In this document: positions 19,598-29,260 of the stretch, piece by piece
How positions within the stretch are numbered: position 1 is the first letter of the stretch
Layout: each line of letters starts with the position of its first letter
Assembly: GCF_000060285.1 (NCBI RefSeq)
Contig: NC_008555.1
Coordinates: forward strand, 1,550,001 to 1,614,000
DNA: 64,000 bases
Source of the DNA: Listeria welshimeri serovar 6b str. SLCC5334
GTDB taxonomy: Bacteria; Bacillota; Bacilli; Lactobacillales; Listeriaceae
Reading direction: 5' to 3'
Program-made: the position numbers and the translations under genes
The notes under the pieces: model-generated
Told to the model about the DNA's origin: nothing
The model's input: only the letters and a program-made list of their open reading frames with translations
Databases searched by the model: none

Positions 19598-20523
19598 TTA
19601 TTTCTCAACTCTTCAATAATTGTTTCTGCGCCTTCACTTAGCAAAACTTCTGCTACTTTATTTCCTATTTGACCCGGATTTTCTCCAATTTCTTTTGATT
19701 CAAGAATTTTAGAACCATCTGCATTTCCAACCAGCCCTTTAAAATGAATTTGCTCACCTATCTTAGTAGCAAATCCAGCAATCGGGATTTCGCAGCCACC
19801 ATTTAATTTTTTTAAAAAAACTCGCTCTGCTTCTACACAGATACCTGTTTCTTCATGATGGATCGTCGCTAACATATCTCGAATTAACTGGTCACTCTCT
19901 CGACACTCAATCGCAAGCGCTCCTTGTCCAACCGCTGGCAAACATACTTCGGGTGCAATATCTTCTAGTTTTAATGTGGTATTTTCTAACCATCCCATTC
20001 GAGCTAGTCCAGCTTTAGCCAAAATGATCGCATCAAAATTTTCGACATGCAATTTTTGAAGGCGAGTATCAATGTTTCCGCGGATTGGTCTAATGTTAAA
20101 ATCAGGACGATGTTTTAAAAGTTGGGCTGCCCGGCGTAGACTACTTGTACCAACAATTGCTCCTTTTGGCAAATCATCAAGTGAACTAACTTGATTAAAA
20201 ACAAAACAGTCTAGTGGCGATTCGCGTTTAGGAATAGCACCAATGACTAGTCCTTCTTCCAAACTAGAAGGAACATCTTTCATACTATGTACCGCAAAAT
20301 CAATTGTACTGTTACTCAAAGCTTGCTCCACTTCCGATACGAATAAACCCTTACCACCTACTTTGCTAAGCGTCACATCTAAAATGCGATCTCCTTTTGT
20401 AACGATTTCTTTTATTTCAAAGTCAAATTCTGGATATTGTTCTTTGAGTTTATTAATCACCCAATTAGATTGTGTTAAAGCTAATTTACTTCGTCTGGAA
20501 CCAACAATTATTTTCCTTTTCAT
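19594..20523 (-). CDS. hemC: Hydroxymethylbilane synthase (porphobilinogen deaminase)
   Basis: 309 residues. Family motifs include VGSRRSKLALTQ at the N-terminus, the catalytic region FAVHSMKDVPS and RGNIDTRLQKL. The dipyrromethane-cofactor cysteine is in LNGGCEIPIAG. It polymerises four porphobilinogens into hydroxymethylbilane. It starts 3 bases after hemA; B. subtilis has hemX in between and this genome does not. Confidence 0.97.
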   Translation of the reverse strand: MKRKIIVGSRRSKLALTQSNWVINKLKEQYPEFDFEIKEIVTKGDRILDVTLSKVGGKGLFVSEVEQALSNSTIDFAVHSMKDVPSSLEEGLVIGAIPKRESPLDCFVFNQVSSLDDLPKGAIVGTSSLRRAAQLLKHRPDFNIRPIRGNIDTRLQKLHVENFDAIILAKAGLARMGWLENTTLKLEDIAPEVCLPAVGQGALAIECRESDQLIRDMLATIHHEETGICVEAERVFLKKLNGGCEIPIAGFATKIGEQIHFKGLVGNADGSKILESKEIGENPGQIGNKVAEVLLSEGAETIIEELRNK

Positions 20524-20526
20524 AGA

Positions 20527-21840
20527 TTAACTCCTCGTTTCAGCTTGTTCTTGCGTTTTTTCAGATAAAGTTATATCCAATTCTGTCAAACCAAATATAC
20601 GTTTAAAATGTTCAATGCTTGTAGGTGCATCATTTTCAACAGACATTTCTTTTAGTTCTGAAATAGGTTGTTTTAACATCTGGTTAATAATACTTTTCAT
20701 ATGCTTACCTATTTGGATATATTCGCGCTCTGTTAGACCAGGAAGTTTGTTTTCTAAACTTGTCATCGTAATTTCTTGCATTTCCAGCGCTTTTTCACGT
20801 AAGGCACGAATTACTGGTACGACACCGAGCTGTTTTTCCCATTCAAAAAAGTTTTGTACTTCTGTTTCAATCGTATTTTCAAGCGCTAGAACTATTTTTT
20901 GACGTTCTAATGAGTTTGCACTAACCACCCCAGCTAAATCATCAATATCGTATAAATGGAAATTGGGAATATATGAACAATCATGTTCAACATTTCTTGG
21001 TAAACCAATATCGATTACAAGCATAGAAGTTGATTTTTGACTCATCAAAATTTGCATATCTTTTTGTTTAATGATGGGTTCGTCTGCACTAGTGGATACA
21101 AGGACAATATCTGCTATAGATAAATAATTGTTCATCTCTTCGTATGTTCCCACTTTAGCTTGAAATTGATCCGCTAATATTTCTGCGTTGGCTTTTGTGC
21201 GATTAATTATTGTTATATCTGCAATTCCACTTCCAGCAAGGTTCTGTAGAGCAAGTTCACTCATTTCCCCAGCGCCGACCAGAACAATTTTTTTGTTTTC
21301 TAATGAACCATATAATTTTTTTGCAACTTCTACTGCTGCATAGCTAACAGAAACTGCATTTTCATTAATTTTTGTTTGATGATGTACTTTTTTTGCAAAA
21401 GTAACTACTTCACGAAAAAGTTTATTTAATAATGTACCAGTTGTTCCTGTTTGTTTAGCGATTTCGAATGCATGTTTTACTTGTCCGAGAATTTGTGTTT
21501 CTCCTAGTACAAGCGAATCGAGTCCCGCGGTTACTTTATATAGATGATTAACAGCCTCTTTTTCTTCATGGAAAAACAAATAAGGCTCAATTTTTTCCAT
21601 ATCCATTTGAAACCAATTAGCCATAAACCGTTTTAAATAATATCTGCCAGTATGTATTTGATCTACAACTGCTACAATTTCCGTTCGATTGCATGTTGAA
21701 ATAATAACATTTTCAAGGATACTTTTTTCCTGTAATAATGTTATTAATGCCATTTCTTCTTCTGTTTCTTTAAAAACTAATTTTTCGCGGATGTCGATTG
21801 GTGCTGTATGATGATTCAGCCCCATGGTGAGAATAAACAT
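20527..21840 (-). CDS. hemA: Glutamyl-tRNA reductase
   Basis: 437 residues. The N-terminal catalytic domain has the active cysteine in ISTCNRTEI. The NADPH domain has VLVGAGEMSELALQNL, and a C-terminal dimerisation helix follows. It reduces glutamyl-tRNA to glutamate-1-semialdehyde, the committed and usually most regulated step of C5 haem synthesis. First gene of hemACDBL. The start has AGGAGG about 8 bases upstream, and an extended -10 (TGGTAGAAT) lies near 21880. Confidence 0.97.
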   Translation of the reverse strand: MFILTMGLNHHTAPIDIREKLVFKETEEEMALITLLQEKSILENVIISTCNRTEIVAVVDQIHTGRYYLKRFMANWFQMDMEKIEPYLFFHEEKEAVNHLYKVTAGLDSLVLGETQILGQVKHAFEIAKQTGTTGTLLNKLFREVVTFAKKVHHQTKINENAVSVSYAAVEVAKKLYGSLENKKIVLVGAGEMSELALQNLAGSGIADITIINRTKANAEILADQFQAKVGTYEEMNNYLSIADIVLVSTSADEPIIKQKDMQILMSQKSTSMLVIDIGLPRNVEHDCSYIPNFHLYDIDDLAGVVSANSLERQKIVLALENTIETEVQNFFEWEKQLGVVPVIRALREKALEMQEITMTSLENKLPGLTEREYIQIGKHMKSIINQMLKQPISELKEMSVENDAPTSIEHFKRIFGLTELDITLSEKTQEQAETRS

Positions 21841-21931
21841 TCGATAATCCTCCTAAAATCAAATTGAACTCTTATACATTCTACCACTTTTCGATGATGA
21901 CACCAAATAGTCCGTTTATATATTTAGACGG

Positions 21932-21963
21932 AAAAAAGAGCTGGACATTTCATTCCAACTCTT
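21932..21963 (-). terminator. Terminator of engB
   Basis: 9-bp stem AGAGCTGGA (21937-21945) with TCCAACTCT (21954-21962), one G-U pair, and a TTTTTTC tail in the minus direction, right after the engB stop and upstream of the hemA promoter. Confidence 0.8.
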
Positions 21964-21967
21964 TCTA

Positions 21968-22552
21968 TTATTCCATTCCTTCTTTGATAAACTGCCATGC
22001 TTCGTCTTTTCCCATTTTTGTTTCAGAGGAAAATAAGACAAATTTGTCATCGGGATCAAAATCAAGCGTTTCTCGAACAATTTTAGCATTTTTTTGCCAT
22101 TTACTACGCGGGATTTTGTCTGCTTTTGTTGCCACGACGATAACAGGGATTTCATAATACTTCAGAAATTCGTACATCATTCGATCGTCTTCTGTAGGTT
22201 TATGACGAAGATCGACAATTTGAATAACTCCACGAAGTTGCTCACGAGAAGTGATATAGGTTTCAATCATGACACCCCATTTTTCTCGTTCCGTTTTTGA
22301 TACTTTTGCGAATCCATAGCCCGGTACATCGACAAAGAAAAGTGCTTCTTCAATTTTATAAAAATTTAGCGTTTGTGTTTTCCCTGGTTTTTGTGAAATT
22401 CTTGCCATACTTTTACGACGAATCATCGTATTAATAAAAGATGATTTACCAACGTTTGATCGACCTGCAAGTGCGTACTCTGGAAGGTCTGTTTCAGGGT
22501 ATTGCTCCGGTCGAACAGCGCTTATTATTAGTTCTACATTATTTACATCCAT
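21968..22552 (-). CDS. engB: Ribosome-biogenesis GTPase EngB/YsxC
   Basis: 194 residues. The G-motifs are visible in order: G1 [12 protein letters not shown]3 FVDVPGYG, G4 ATKADK and a G5-like SSET. YsxC is an essential GTPase of late 50S assembly. It lies between thrS and the hem operon; in Bacillus it is also next to hemA. Confidence 0.97.
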   Translation of the reverse strand: MDVNNVELIISAVRPEQYPETDLPEYALAGRSNVGKSSFINTMIRRKSMARISQKPGKTQTLNFYKIEEALFFVDVPGYGFAKVSKTEREKWGVMIETYITSREQLRGVIQIVDLRHKPTEDDRMMYEFLKYYEIPVIVVATKADKIPRSKWQKNAKIVRETLDFDPDDKFVLFSSETKMGKDEAWQFIKEGME

Positions 22553-22619
22553 AATTTTCCATCCTGTTCTATTAATTATCTTTTACTAGTATAACGGAAA
22601 AAGAGGAAAAAAGCACCAT

Positions 22620-22655
22620 GAAAAAATACTGCCTCACTTGGAGACAGTATTTTCG
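22620..22655 (-). terminator. Terminator of thrS
   Basis: 13-bp stem (22623-22635 with 22641-22653), one mismatch-type G-U, 5-base loop, and TTTTTTC in the minus direction, six bases after the thrS stop. Confidence 0.88.
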
Positions 22656-22658
22656 TTA

Positions 22659-24581
22659 CTAATATTTACTCACTTCTGCAACAACTTGTGCGATAAAGGC
22701 ATCTAAATCCATTGTTTCCGAATCCTTAGAACCGTAACGGCGAACGTTAACAGAACCTGCTTCCATTTCCTGATCACCAAGTACTAAAGCATAAGGGATT
22801 TTCTTAGTTTGAGCTTCACGGATTTTGTATCCTAATTTTTCATTACGATCATCCACTTCAGATCGAAGTCCAGCACGTTGCAATTTATCTTGTACACCTT
22901 TTGAGTAATCTAAATGTGCGTCTGCGTTAACTGGAATAAGTTCCATTTGAACTGGAGCAAGCCAAGTCGGGAACGCACCTTTGTATTCTTCAATTAGGTA
23001 AGCGACAAATCGTTCCATTGTTGATACAACACCACGGTGAATTACGACCGGACGATGTTTTTCGCCATCTTCGCCGATGTAAGTTAAATCGAATCTTTCT
23101 GGAAGTAAGAAATCCAGTTGTACAGTGGAAAGTGTTTCTTCTTTTCCGATAGCAGTTTTCACTTGAACATCTAGTTTTGGACCATAAAATGCAGCTTCAC
23201 CCTCTGCTTCAAAGTAATCCATTCCCATTTCGTCCATTGCGGATTTAAGCATTGCTTGCGCTTTTTCCCACATAGCATCATCGTCAAAATATTTTTCTGT
23301 ATTTTTCGGATCACGATAGCTTAAACGGAATGAGTAATCTTTAATATCAAAATCTTTATACACTTCTAAAATGAGTTCCACTACGCGCTTGAATTCATCT
23401 TTGATTTGGTCTGGACGGACAAATACGTGTGCATCATTGAGAGTCATTCCACGAACACGTTGCAGTCCAGAAAGGGCTCCACTCATTTCATAACGATGCA
23501 TCATACCGAGTTCTGCAATACGGATTGGTAATTCACGGTAACTATGAATGTCGTTTTTGTAAATCATCATATGATGCGGGCAGTTCATTGGACGTAAAAC
23601 GAGTTCTTCATTGTCCATTTTCATAGTTGGGAACATATCCTCATGATAATGATCCCAGTGACCGCTTGTTTTGTAAAGTTCCACATTTGCCATAATTGGA
23701 GTGTAAACGTGATTATAACCAAGACGTTCTTCTTTATCCACGATGTAACGTTCGATAACTCGGCGGATAGTTGCACCTTTTGGTAGCCACAGTGGCAAAC
23801 CTTGCCCCACTTCAATGCTATTTGTAAATAACTCAAGTTCTTTTCCTAATTTACGATGATCACGTTCTTTCGCTTCTTTTTGCATTTGGATAAATTCTTT
23901 TAAGCCATTTTTGTCGAAGAAAGCTGTACCATAAATACGTTGAAGCATTTTATTATTACTATCTCCGCGCCAGTAAGCACCAGCCACGCTTAACAGTTTA
24001 AACACTTGTATTTTACCAGTAGAAGGAACATGAACGCCACGACATAAGTCGAAAAACTCACCTTGCGTATAAATTGTTACTGTTTCATCTTTCGGGATTG
24101 CTTCGATAAGTTCTAATTTATATTGATCACCAATCGCTTTAAAACGTTTAATCGCTTCTTCACGAGAAACAACTTCGCGCTCAATTGGTACGTTTTCGCG
24201 AACAATTTTTTGCATTTCTTTTTCAATTTCTACTAAAGATTCATCGCTAATTACTGCTTCTGTATCAATATCATAGTAGAAACCAGATTCAATCGCTGGA
24301 CCAACGCCGAACTTCACATCTGGATAAAGTCGTTTTAATGCTTGAGCCATTAAATGAGCTGTACTATGACGCAAGATACCAAGCGCATCTTCGTGGTCTG
24401 GTGTGACAATTTCAATTGCCCCGTCTTCATGAATGGGAGTTACTAAATCAAGTAATTCTCCGTTTAATTTACCTGCGAGTGCTTTCTTTTTCAGACCCGG
24501 GCTGATAGAAGCAGCAATATCTGCTGTTGATACGCCTGGCTCAAATTCTTTTACAGCACCGTCTGGAAATGTGATTTTCAT
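22659..24581 (-). CDS. thrS: Threonyl-tRNA synthetase
   Basis: 640 residues with the full bacterial layout. The TGS domain is at about 1-61. The editing domain with [17 protein letters not shown] lies near 73-90. The class II core has [12 protein letters not shown], which holds the zinc Cys, and an anticodon-binding C-terminus completes it. It charges tRNA-Thr and hydrolyses Ser-tRNA-Thr. A T-box leader precedes it. Confidence 0.98.
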   Translation of the reverse strand: MKITFPDGAVKEFEPGVSTADIAASISPGLKKKALAGKLNGELLDLVTPIHEDGAIEIVTPDHEDALGILRHSTAHLMAQALKRLYPDVKFGVGPAIESGFYYDIDTEAVISDESLVEIEKEMQKIVRENVPIEREVVSREEAIKRFKAIGDQYKLELIEAIPKDETVTIYTQGEFFDLCRGVHVPSTGKIQVFKLLSVAGAYWRGDSNNKMLQRIYGTAFFDKNGLKEFIQMQKEAKERDHRKLGKELELFTNSIEVGQGLPLWLPKGATIRRVIERYIVDKEERLGYNHVYTPIMANVELYKTSGHWDHYHEDMFPTMKMDNEELVLRPMNCPHHMMIYKNDIHSYRELPIRIAELGMMHRYEMSGALSGLQRVRGMTLNDAHVFVRPDQIKDEFKRVVELILEVYKDFDIKDYSFRLSYRDPKNTEKYFDDDAMWEKAQAMLKSAMDEMGMDYFEAEGEAAFYGPKLDVQVKTAIGKEETLSTVQLDFLLPERFDLTYIGEDGEKHRPVVIHRGVVSTMERFVAYLIEEYKGAFPTWLAPVQMELIPVNADAHLDYSKGVQDKLQRAGLRSEVDDRNEKLGYKIREAQTKKIPYALVLGDQEMEAGSVNVRRYGSKDSETMDLDAFIAQVVAEVSKY

Positions 24582-24621
24582 ACTAATCTCTCCTTTTCTT
24601 TTTTTAAGTGTAGTTAGGAGG

Positions 24622-24890
24622 GCAAAATAAAAAACCCATCCCTCCTGTTGTCAAGGGACGAGTTTATGCTCGTGGTTCCACCCAAGATTCAGAAATAGCT
24701 AAAATCAACTACTTCACTCTTGTCGCTTGTAACGGAGCGAACCGTCTATTATTACTAGTCAAAAGATGTTCCTAATAGAAGTTCCAAGGTGGTCCAAATT
24801 TAAGTTCCAATAGAAGGTTCCCAGCTACCCCTTCCTCTCTAAAATTTTCCGTTAAATTGGTTGTCCTTTTCATCACTTTGTTTTATATTA
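24622..24890 (-). promoter_or_regulatory. T-box riboswitch of thrS (probable specifier ACC)
   Basis: The leader contains the T-box core GGTGGAACCACG at 24671-24682. It is followed by a terminator stem (CTCGTCCCT with AGGAGGGATGGG) and TTTTTT. Upstream, a Stem I with AGAGAGGAAGGGG and a GGACCACCUUGG segment offers ACC threonine codons near 24790; the exact specifier register is uncertain. Uncharged tRNA-Thr should switch thrS on. Confidence 0.9.
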
Positions 24891-24896
24891 CTTCAA

Positions 24897-24925
24897 ATTA
24901 TAAGCCCGATTAAATATATTTGCAA
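24897..24925 (-). promoter_or_regulatory. thrS promoter
   Basis: Minus-strand -35 TTGCAA (24920-24925), exact 17-base spacer, consensus -10 TATAAT (24897-24902). It lies just 7 bases after the dnaI stop, with no terminator between. Confidence 0.8.
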
Positions 24926-24932
24926 GTATTTT

Positions 24933-25856
24933 TTAGAAACGGCGATTTTTACCTTCTAAGTTAACCTCTTTCGATAAATAGCGCACACGTTCCATGATTC
25001 GACGAGCTTTCAGTTTTTCTTCATTGCCGTTTTGTGCAAACATTAAATGATTTTCTAGTTGATCCATGTTGTAATTGGATGAGAAAAACGTTGGTAATTC
25101 TTCTTGCATTCGAAATTGTAAAATCGCACCTAGTACTTCATCACGCGTCCATGCCGTCATTGATTCCGCACCAATATCATCAAGCATTAATACTTCTGTT
25201 TCTTTGGCAAACTGGATTTTTTCACCAACTGTATTGTCCGAAATAGATTGTTTTACTTCGCGCATAAATTCCGGTAAATAAACGAGTGTCGTTGAAACAC
25301 CTTTTAGTGCAAGCTCTTTCGCAAGTGCACCTAATAAGTACGATTTTCCTGTCCCAAAGCTGCCATGAATAAATAAACCTTTCACACGCTCTCCGTTTTT
25401 GGCAGGATAATTATTTAAAAATTGATATGCTTCAACGAGTGCCAACTGTCGTGATTCCTCATCCGTATAAAAATCAGCCAAATTCGCATCTACTACTTGT
25501 TTCGGCATATAAAGCGAACGAATTCTCCGCTCTACCGCACGGCGTTTATCTTCTTCAATCTTTTCTTTTGTCGGATAATAGGTGACAGTGATGAACTCCC
25601 CATTAAGGACAAGTTTTGGAGCATAGCCGGGCATTAGCGTCTCTTTTTGTTCAGTAAATTTTTTATGTTGGGTCATAAATTCATATAAATTAGATAAGTT
25701 TTGATTAATCAATTGTTCTGTAATATCTTCTTTATGCTCTTTAAAAAAATCTTGGATCGGTTGATAATGAAGAACTTGTTGTTTCAAACCTTGGTATTCT
25801 TTTTCAAAATCGCGTCCTTCAAAAAGTTGTCCTAATGTTCTTTCAATGTTATCCAT
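24933..25856 (-). CDS. dnaI: Helicase loader / primosomal ATPase DnaI
   Basis: 307 residues from the ATG at 25856 (MDNIERTLGQ). An AGGTG site lies 6 bases upstream, while a GTG three codons earlier falls inside it. The AAA+ C-terminal domain has Walker A HGSFGTGKSYLL and Walker B VLMLDDIGAE. The N-terminal domain is the helicase-binding part. It loads the replicative helicase DnaC with DnaB, whose gene ends 9 bases upstream. Confidence 0.95.
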   Translation of the reverse strand: MDNIERTLGQLFEGRDFEKEYQGLKQQVLHYQPIQDFFKEHKEDITEQLINQNLSNLYEFMTQHKKFTEQKETLMPGYAPKLVLNGEFITVTYYPTKEKIEEDKRRAVERRIRSLYMPKQVVDANLADFYTDEESRQLALVEAYQFLNNYPAKNGERVKGLFIHGSFGTGKSYLLGALAKELALKGVSTTLVYLPEFMREVKQSISDNTVGEKIQFAKETEVLMLDDIGAESMTAWTRDEVLGAILQFRMQEELPTFFSSNYNMDQLENHLMFAQNGNEEKLKARRIMERVRYLSKEVNLEGKNRRF

Positions 25857-25865
25857 AATCTTCAC

Positions 25866-27257
25866 CTACCTTTTATTTAATCGTTCTTTAATTTCGCGAA
25901 CTTGTTCTTCCAATGTTTGTTTTTCTTTGTCTGTCATTTTATTTTCTGCTGGAGTAACTTGTTCTTTATCAAACCAATCTGGTAAAATCTCTTTTCGAGT
26001 GGATTTTTGATAATTTCTGTTGTAATTAGTATTTTTAGGTGTGGCTGGCTCTTCTTGGAGACGTTTATATTTTTCGTGCTCTTGCCACGCCAGATCCATT
26101 GCTTCTTTCGCCGTTTTCACATTTTTTCGTTTCCAATGGGCCGCAATGGTCATCATGTAATTTTTGGACAGTTTTCGATCAAGGCGAAGTAAGACATATT
26201 CTATTAATACATTCATCACAGGAACTGGTAAATTTTGTTGATTCATTACTTCTTCTACTACGCGTAAATCGGTTTCAGCAGGTACCGCTCCGTCTGAAAT
26301 GTCCACCAATAATTGAAATGGTGTGATGCTTTCTAAGTATACTTGAAGGGCTTCTTCATCATTCAATGTTTCTTTAACTTCGGGTTCTTCCTTGATGGAT
26401 GTTTCGTGCTTCATTTGGAGTTTTGGTGGAGCACCATTTTCTATCGTGTAGCCTTCACGAACAATTTTCCGCAAATAAACAATATCAATTTCGCCATTTG
26501 AATCTAGCGAACGATACAAATAACTAGGCATATCTTTCTCGGAAACTTGGTAAATTCCGTGCAATTTTAAAATGGTTTGGCGTACTTCTTTTGTTATTTT
26601 CTCTCTTGTAATCATACCTGGTGAAAGCAAACTTAGAAATAAATGAAAATCAAAACTAGCATCATCAAATTCGATTTCTTTAGCCGCCACTTTATCCACT
26701 AACACTTGGTTAGAAACAGGTTCAGCTGCACTAGCGCCTCCTTTAAATGGTTCGAAAACATCTTGGAATGAACGAGTAATTTCGCTATATGTATCAGTTT
26801 CAAACGCCTCATCTGCAAAAAATCGGCGCAAACGTTGAAACTGCGCGTTGCCGATTTTGCTATATAAATAAATATTTAAGAGACCATCCGAAAAAAACTT
26901 TTCTGGTGATAACGGCGGCAAGATTTCATATACATAAAAACGTTGGTCATTCTCGGTTTTTACATAACTTTTTAAAAGGCCTAAACCTTCTAATTTTAAT
27001 CGTGCCTCGAATAACGCTTTCAAACTAATATCAAGCATATTTAAAAGTTGGACGTGCGAATGCGCTTCTGACCAAAGTCTGTTTTCTTCCACTTCTGTGA
27101 ACAGGGTTTGGTATAAAGCAAGACATTCCGCTCCCATAAGCGGTTGGTATAACATTGTAATAATTTTTCTGTCGGCACCTGTTAAGATTCCACTAGCTTT
27201 CACTTGATAGCTATCTACCGCCTGAAGTTCCATCCAAAATTCCGTCAATTTACTCAC
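25866..27257 (-). CDS. dnaB: Replication initiation / membrane attachment protein DnaB (Firmicute type)
   Basis: 463 residues. This is the low-GC Gram-positive DnaB, a helicase co-loader and not the E. coli helicase. It has two DnaB/DnaD-like domains. The second is recognisable near the C-terminus as [39 protein letters not shown] charged tail ends [14 protein letters not shown]. It overlaps the nrdR stop by 4 bases. Confidence 0.94.
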   Translation of the reverse strand: MSKLTEFWMELQAVDSYQVKASGILTGADRKIITMLYQPLMGAECLALYQTLFTEVEENRLWSEAHSHVQLLNMLDISLKALFEARLKLEGLGLLKSYVKTENDQRFYVYEILPPLSPEKFFSDGLLNIYLYSKIGNAQFQRLRRFFADEAFETDTYSEITRSFQDVFEPFKGGASAAEPVSNQVLVDKVAAKEIEFDDASFDFHLFLSLLSPGMITREKITKEVRQTILKLHGIYQVSEKDMPSYLYRSLDSNGEIDIVYLRKIVREGYTIENGAPPKLQMKHETSIKEEPEVKETLNDEEALQVYLESITPFQLLVDISDGAVPAETDLRVVEEVMNQQNLPVPVMNVLIEYVLLRLDRKLSKNYMMTIAAHWKRKNVKTAKEAMDLAWQEHEKYKRLQEEPATPKNTNYNRNYQKSTRKEILPDWFDKEQVTPAENKMTDKEKQTLEEQVREIKERLNKR

Positions 27258-27718
27258 CTATCTTTATTTTTTTCCATCAAATCTTTTAGTTCTTCTACAA
27301 ATACACTAATATCTTTAAATTGTCGATACACCGAAGCAAAGCGCACATAGGCAACTTCATCAAGATTCGCTAATTTATTCATTACTTTTTCACCAATTAA
27401 GTCTGAAGCGATTTCACTATCACCAATATTTCTTAGTTCGCGCTCCACTTCGTTAACGATTTCTTCAATTTGTTCCGCGCTAACAGGACGTTTTTCACAT
27501 GCTCTTATTAAGCCACGTCTTACTTTTTCACGAGCAAATTCTTCTCTTGCTCCGTCTTTTTTCACAACTATTAAAGGACTCTCTTCTACCTTTTCAAAAG
27601 TAGTAAAACGAAATCCGCATTTTTCACATTCACGCCGTCTCCTGATGGAATTGCCATCGTCAGCCGGTCTTGAGTCTACAACACGTGTGCCATTATATTT
27701 ACAAGTAGGACATCTCAC
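27254..27718 (-). CDS. nrdR: Ribonucleotide reductase repressor NrdR
   Basis: 154 residues. The N-terminal zinc ribbon has [15 protein letters not shown] and [12 protein letters not shown]. The ATP-cone domain begins at about residue 49 ([14 protein letters not shown]). NrdR represses nrd operons when dATP is bound. First gene of nrdR-dnaB-dnaI, as in other Firmicutes. Confidence 0.97.
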   Translation of the reverse strand: MRCPTCKYNGTRVVDSRPADDGNSIRRRRECEKCGFRFTTFEKVEESPLIVVKKDGAREEFAREKVRRGLIRACEKRPVSAEQIEEIVNEVERELRNIGDSEIASDLIGEKVMNKLANLDEVAYVRFASVYRQFKDISVFVEELKDLMEKNKDR

Positions 27719-27770
27719 AAAATATCACTCCTATCTCTAGCATTTCATTATCTGTTTATTTGTATGCCTC

Positions 27771-27799
27771 ATTATACCATGTGAAAGTAAGGGTGGCTA
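27771..27799 (-). promoter_or_regulatory. Promoter of nrdR-dnaB-dnaI
   Basis: Minus-strand TAGCCA (27794-27799), 17-base spacer, TATAAT (27771-27776) with an extended TGG. The -35 overlaps the last codon of coaE. Confidence 0.6.
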
Positions 27800-28399
27800 T
27801 TTGTTCTTAACAAAACGATCGATAATTGCAAGAACCTGTTTTTGAGTTTTTTCAAGTGACTCATTATTATCAATAACAAAATCTGCTTTTTTAGCCTTTT
27901 CATCAATTCCCATTTGGCTATTAATTCTTGCTAAAGCATCTTTCTTGGTTAGATTATTTCGCTCCATCAACCGTTTTAACTCTGTTTCTGGTGTGGTCCA
28001 TACAACGATAATTTGATCAACCAATGACTCTAAATGACTTTCAAACAATAGTGGAATATCAAAAAAAACAACTTTTTCACCAGCTTCAAAATAACGTTTT
28101 CGTTCCGCTAACATATACTCTTTCACTCGAGGGTGTGTAATTTCATTTAATTTTTCTCGTTTTTCTTTATTTCTAAAAATTTGTTCTGCTAATTTAGGAC
28201 GATTTAAAGTGCCATCAGTGAGTAATATTCCTTTCCCAAAATATGCGACAATCTCAGCTAGCCCATCGGTACCTGGTTCCACTACTTTTCTTGCCGCAAT
28301 ATCAGCATCCACTAAGGGTATTCCGGCTTGCTGAATCATGTTGCTAACAGTCGACTTACCTGTCGCTACACTTCCTGTTAATCCAATTGTTTCTCCCAT
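27797..28399 (-). CDS. coaE: Dephospho-CoA kinase
   Basis: 200 residues with P-loop GLTGSVATGKST at the N-terminus and the lid/CoA-binding region around DIPLLFES. It phosphorylates dephospho-CoA in the last step of CoA synthesis. Third gene of polA-mutM-coaE, 16 bases after mutM. B. subtilis carries ytaF between mutM and coaE, and gapB and speD after it; all are absent here. Confidence 0.96.
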   Translation of the reverse strand: MGETIGLTGSVATGKSTVSNMIQQAGIPLVDADIAARKVVEPGTDGLAEIVAYFGKGILLTDGTLNRPKLAEQIFRNKEKREKLNEITHPRVKEYMLAERKRYFEAGEKVVFFDIPLLFESHLESLVDQIIVVWTTPETELKRLMERNNLTKKDALARINSQMGIDEKAKKADFVIDNNESLEKTQKQVLAIIDRFVKNK

Positions 28400-28415
28400 G
28401 ATTCAAGCTCCCCTT

Positions 28416-29237
28416 CTACTTTTGACAATGCGGACAAAAATGCGTCCCGCGTCCATTTAATTTAATTTTTTCAATAGGTGTACCGCAAACAACACACGGC
28501 TCCCCAGTTTTCCCGTACACTTTTAATTTATCTTGATATTGTCCCAGTTTACCTTGTGAATTCACATAAGTTCTAACCGTCGAACCACCAAGGGCTACTG
28601 CTTCGGTCATAATACTTATCGTTGCCTCAAAAATACGTTTAATTTCTTTATTCGAAAGAGAGTTAGCTGGTCTTTCTGGCTGAACCTTTGCTTCAAAACA
28701 AATTTCATCTGCGTAAATATTCCCAATACCAGCGACTAATTTTTGATCAAGTAAAGCTGTTTTGATAGCGCGACTTGTTTTTTTCACACCAGTTGCAAAA
28801 TCAGTTAATGTAAATGTATTAGTTAGCGGTTCCGGGCCAAGTTTTTTTATCGAACGTGTTTCATTTTCCCCGTATTTATTCGTTACTTCCATCGTACCAA
28901 ACTTCCTTACATCTAAAAATCGTAATTCGGTATGATCTTCAAAATGGAAAATAATATGTGTGTGTTTACTAACTTCGTCTTTCTCATCCATTAAGCGGAA
29001 TTTACCTTCCATTCGTAAATGAGACATAATCGTACAGTTAGTCAAATCAAACAATAAGAATTTGCCGCGACGGCGCACAGCTTCTATTTCTTGCCCGACT
29101 AGCATATGAACAAACTCATCGGGAGGCGTTGTTACAATCATTTTTGGGACACGGACAATTACTTGATCTATTTTTTTACCTGGGACTAATTCTTGTAAAG
29201 TTGCACGGACATTTTCTACTTCCGGCATTTCTGGCAT
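28416..29237 (-). CDS. mutM: Formamidopyrimidine-DNA glycosylase
   Basis: 273 residues. The start MPEMPEVENV gives the catalytic N-terminal proline after Met removal, followed by the conserved Glu. The C-terminal zinc finger is CVVCGTPIEKIKLNGRGTHFCPHCQK. It excises 8-oxoguanine and nicks the abasic site. It lies 23 bases after polA, linking repair glycosylase and repair polymerase. Confidence 0.97.
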   Translation of the reverse strand: MPEMPEVENVRATLQELVPGKKIDQVIVRVPKMIVTTPPDEFVHMLVGQEIEAVRRRGKFLLFDLTNCTIMSHLRMEGKFRLMDEKDEVSKHTHIIFHFEDHTELRFLDVRKFGTMEVTNKYGENETRSIKKLGPEPLTNTFTLTDFATGVKKTSRAIKTALLDQKLVAGIGNIYADEICFEAKVQPERPANSLSNKEIKRIFEATISIMTEAVALGGSTVRTYVNSQGKLGQYQDKLKVYGKTGEPCVVCGTPIEKIKLNGRGTHFCPHCQK

Positions 29238-29260
29238 ATCAAAATTCCCCGTTTCATTCT

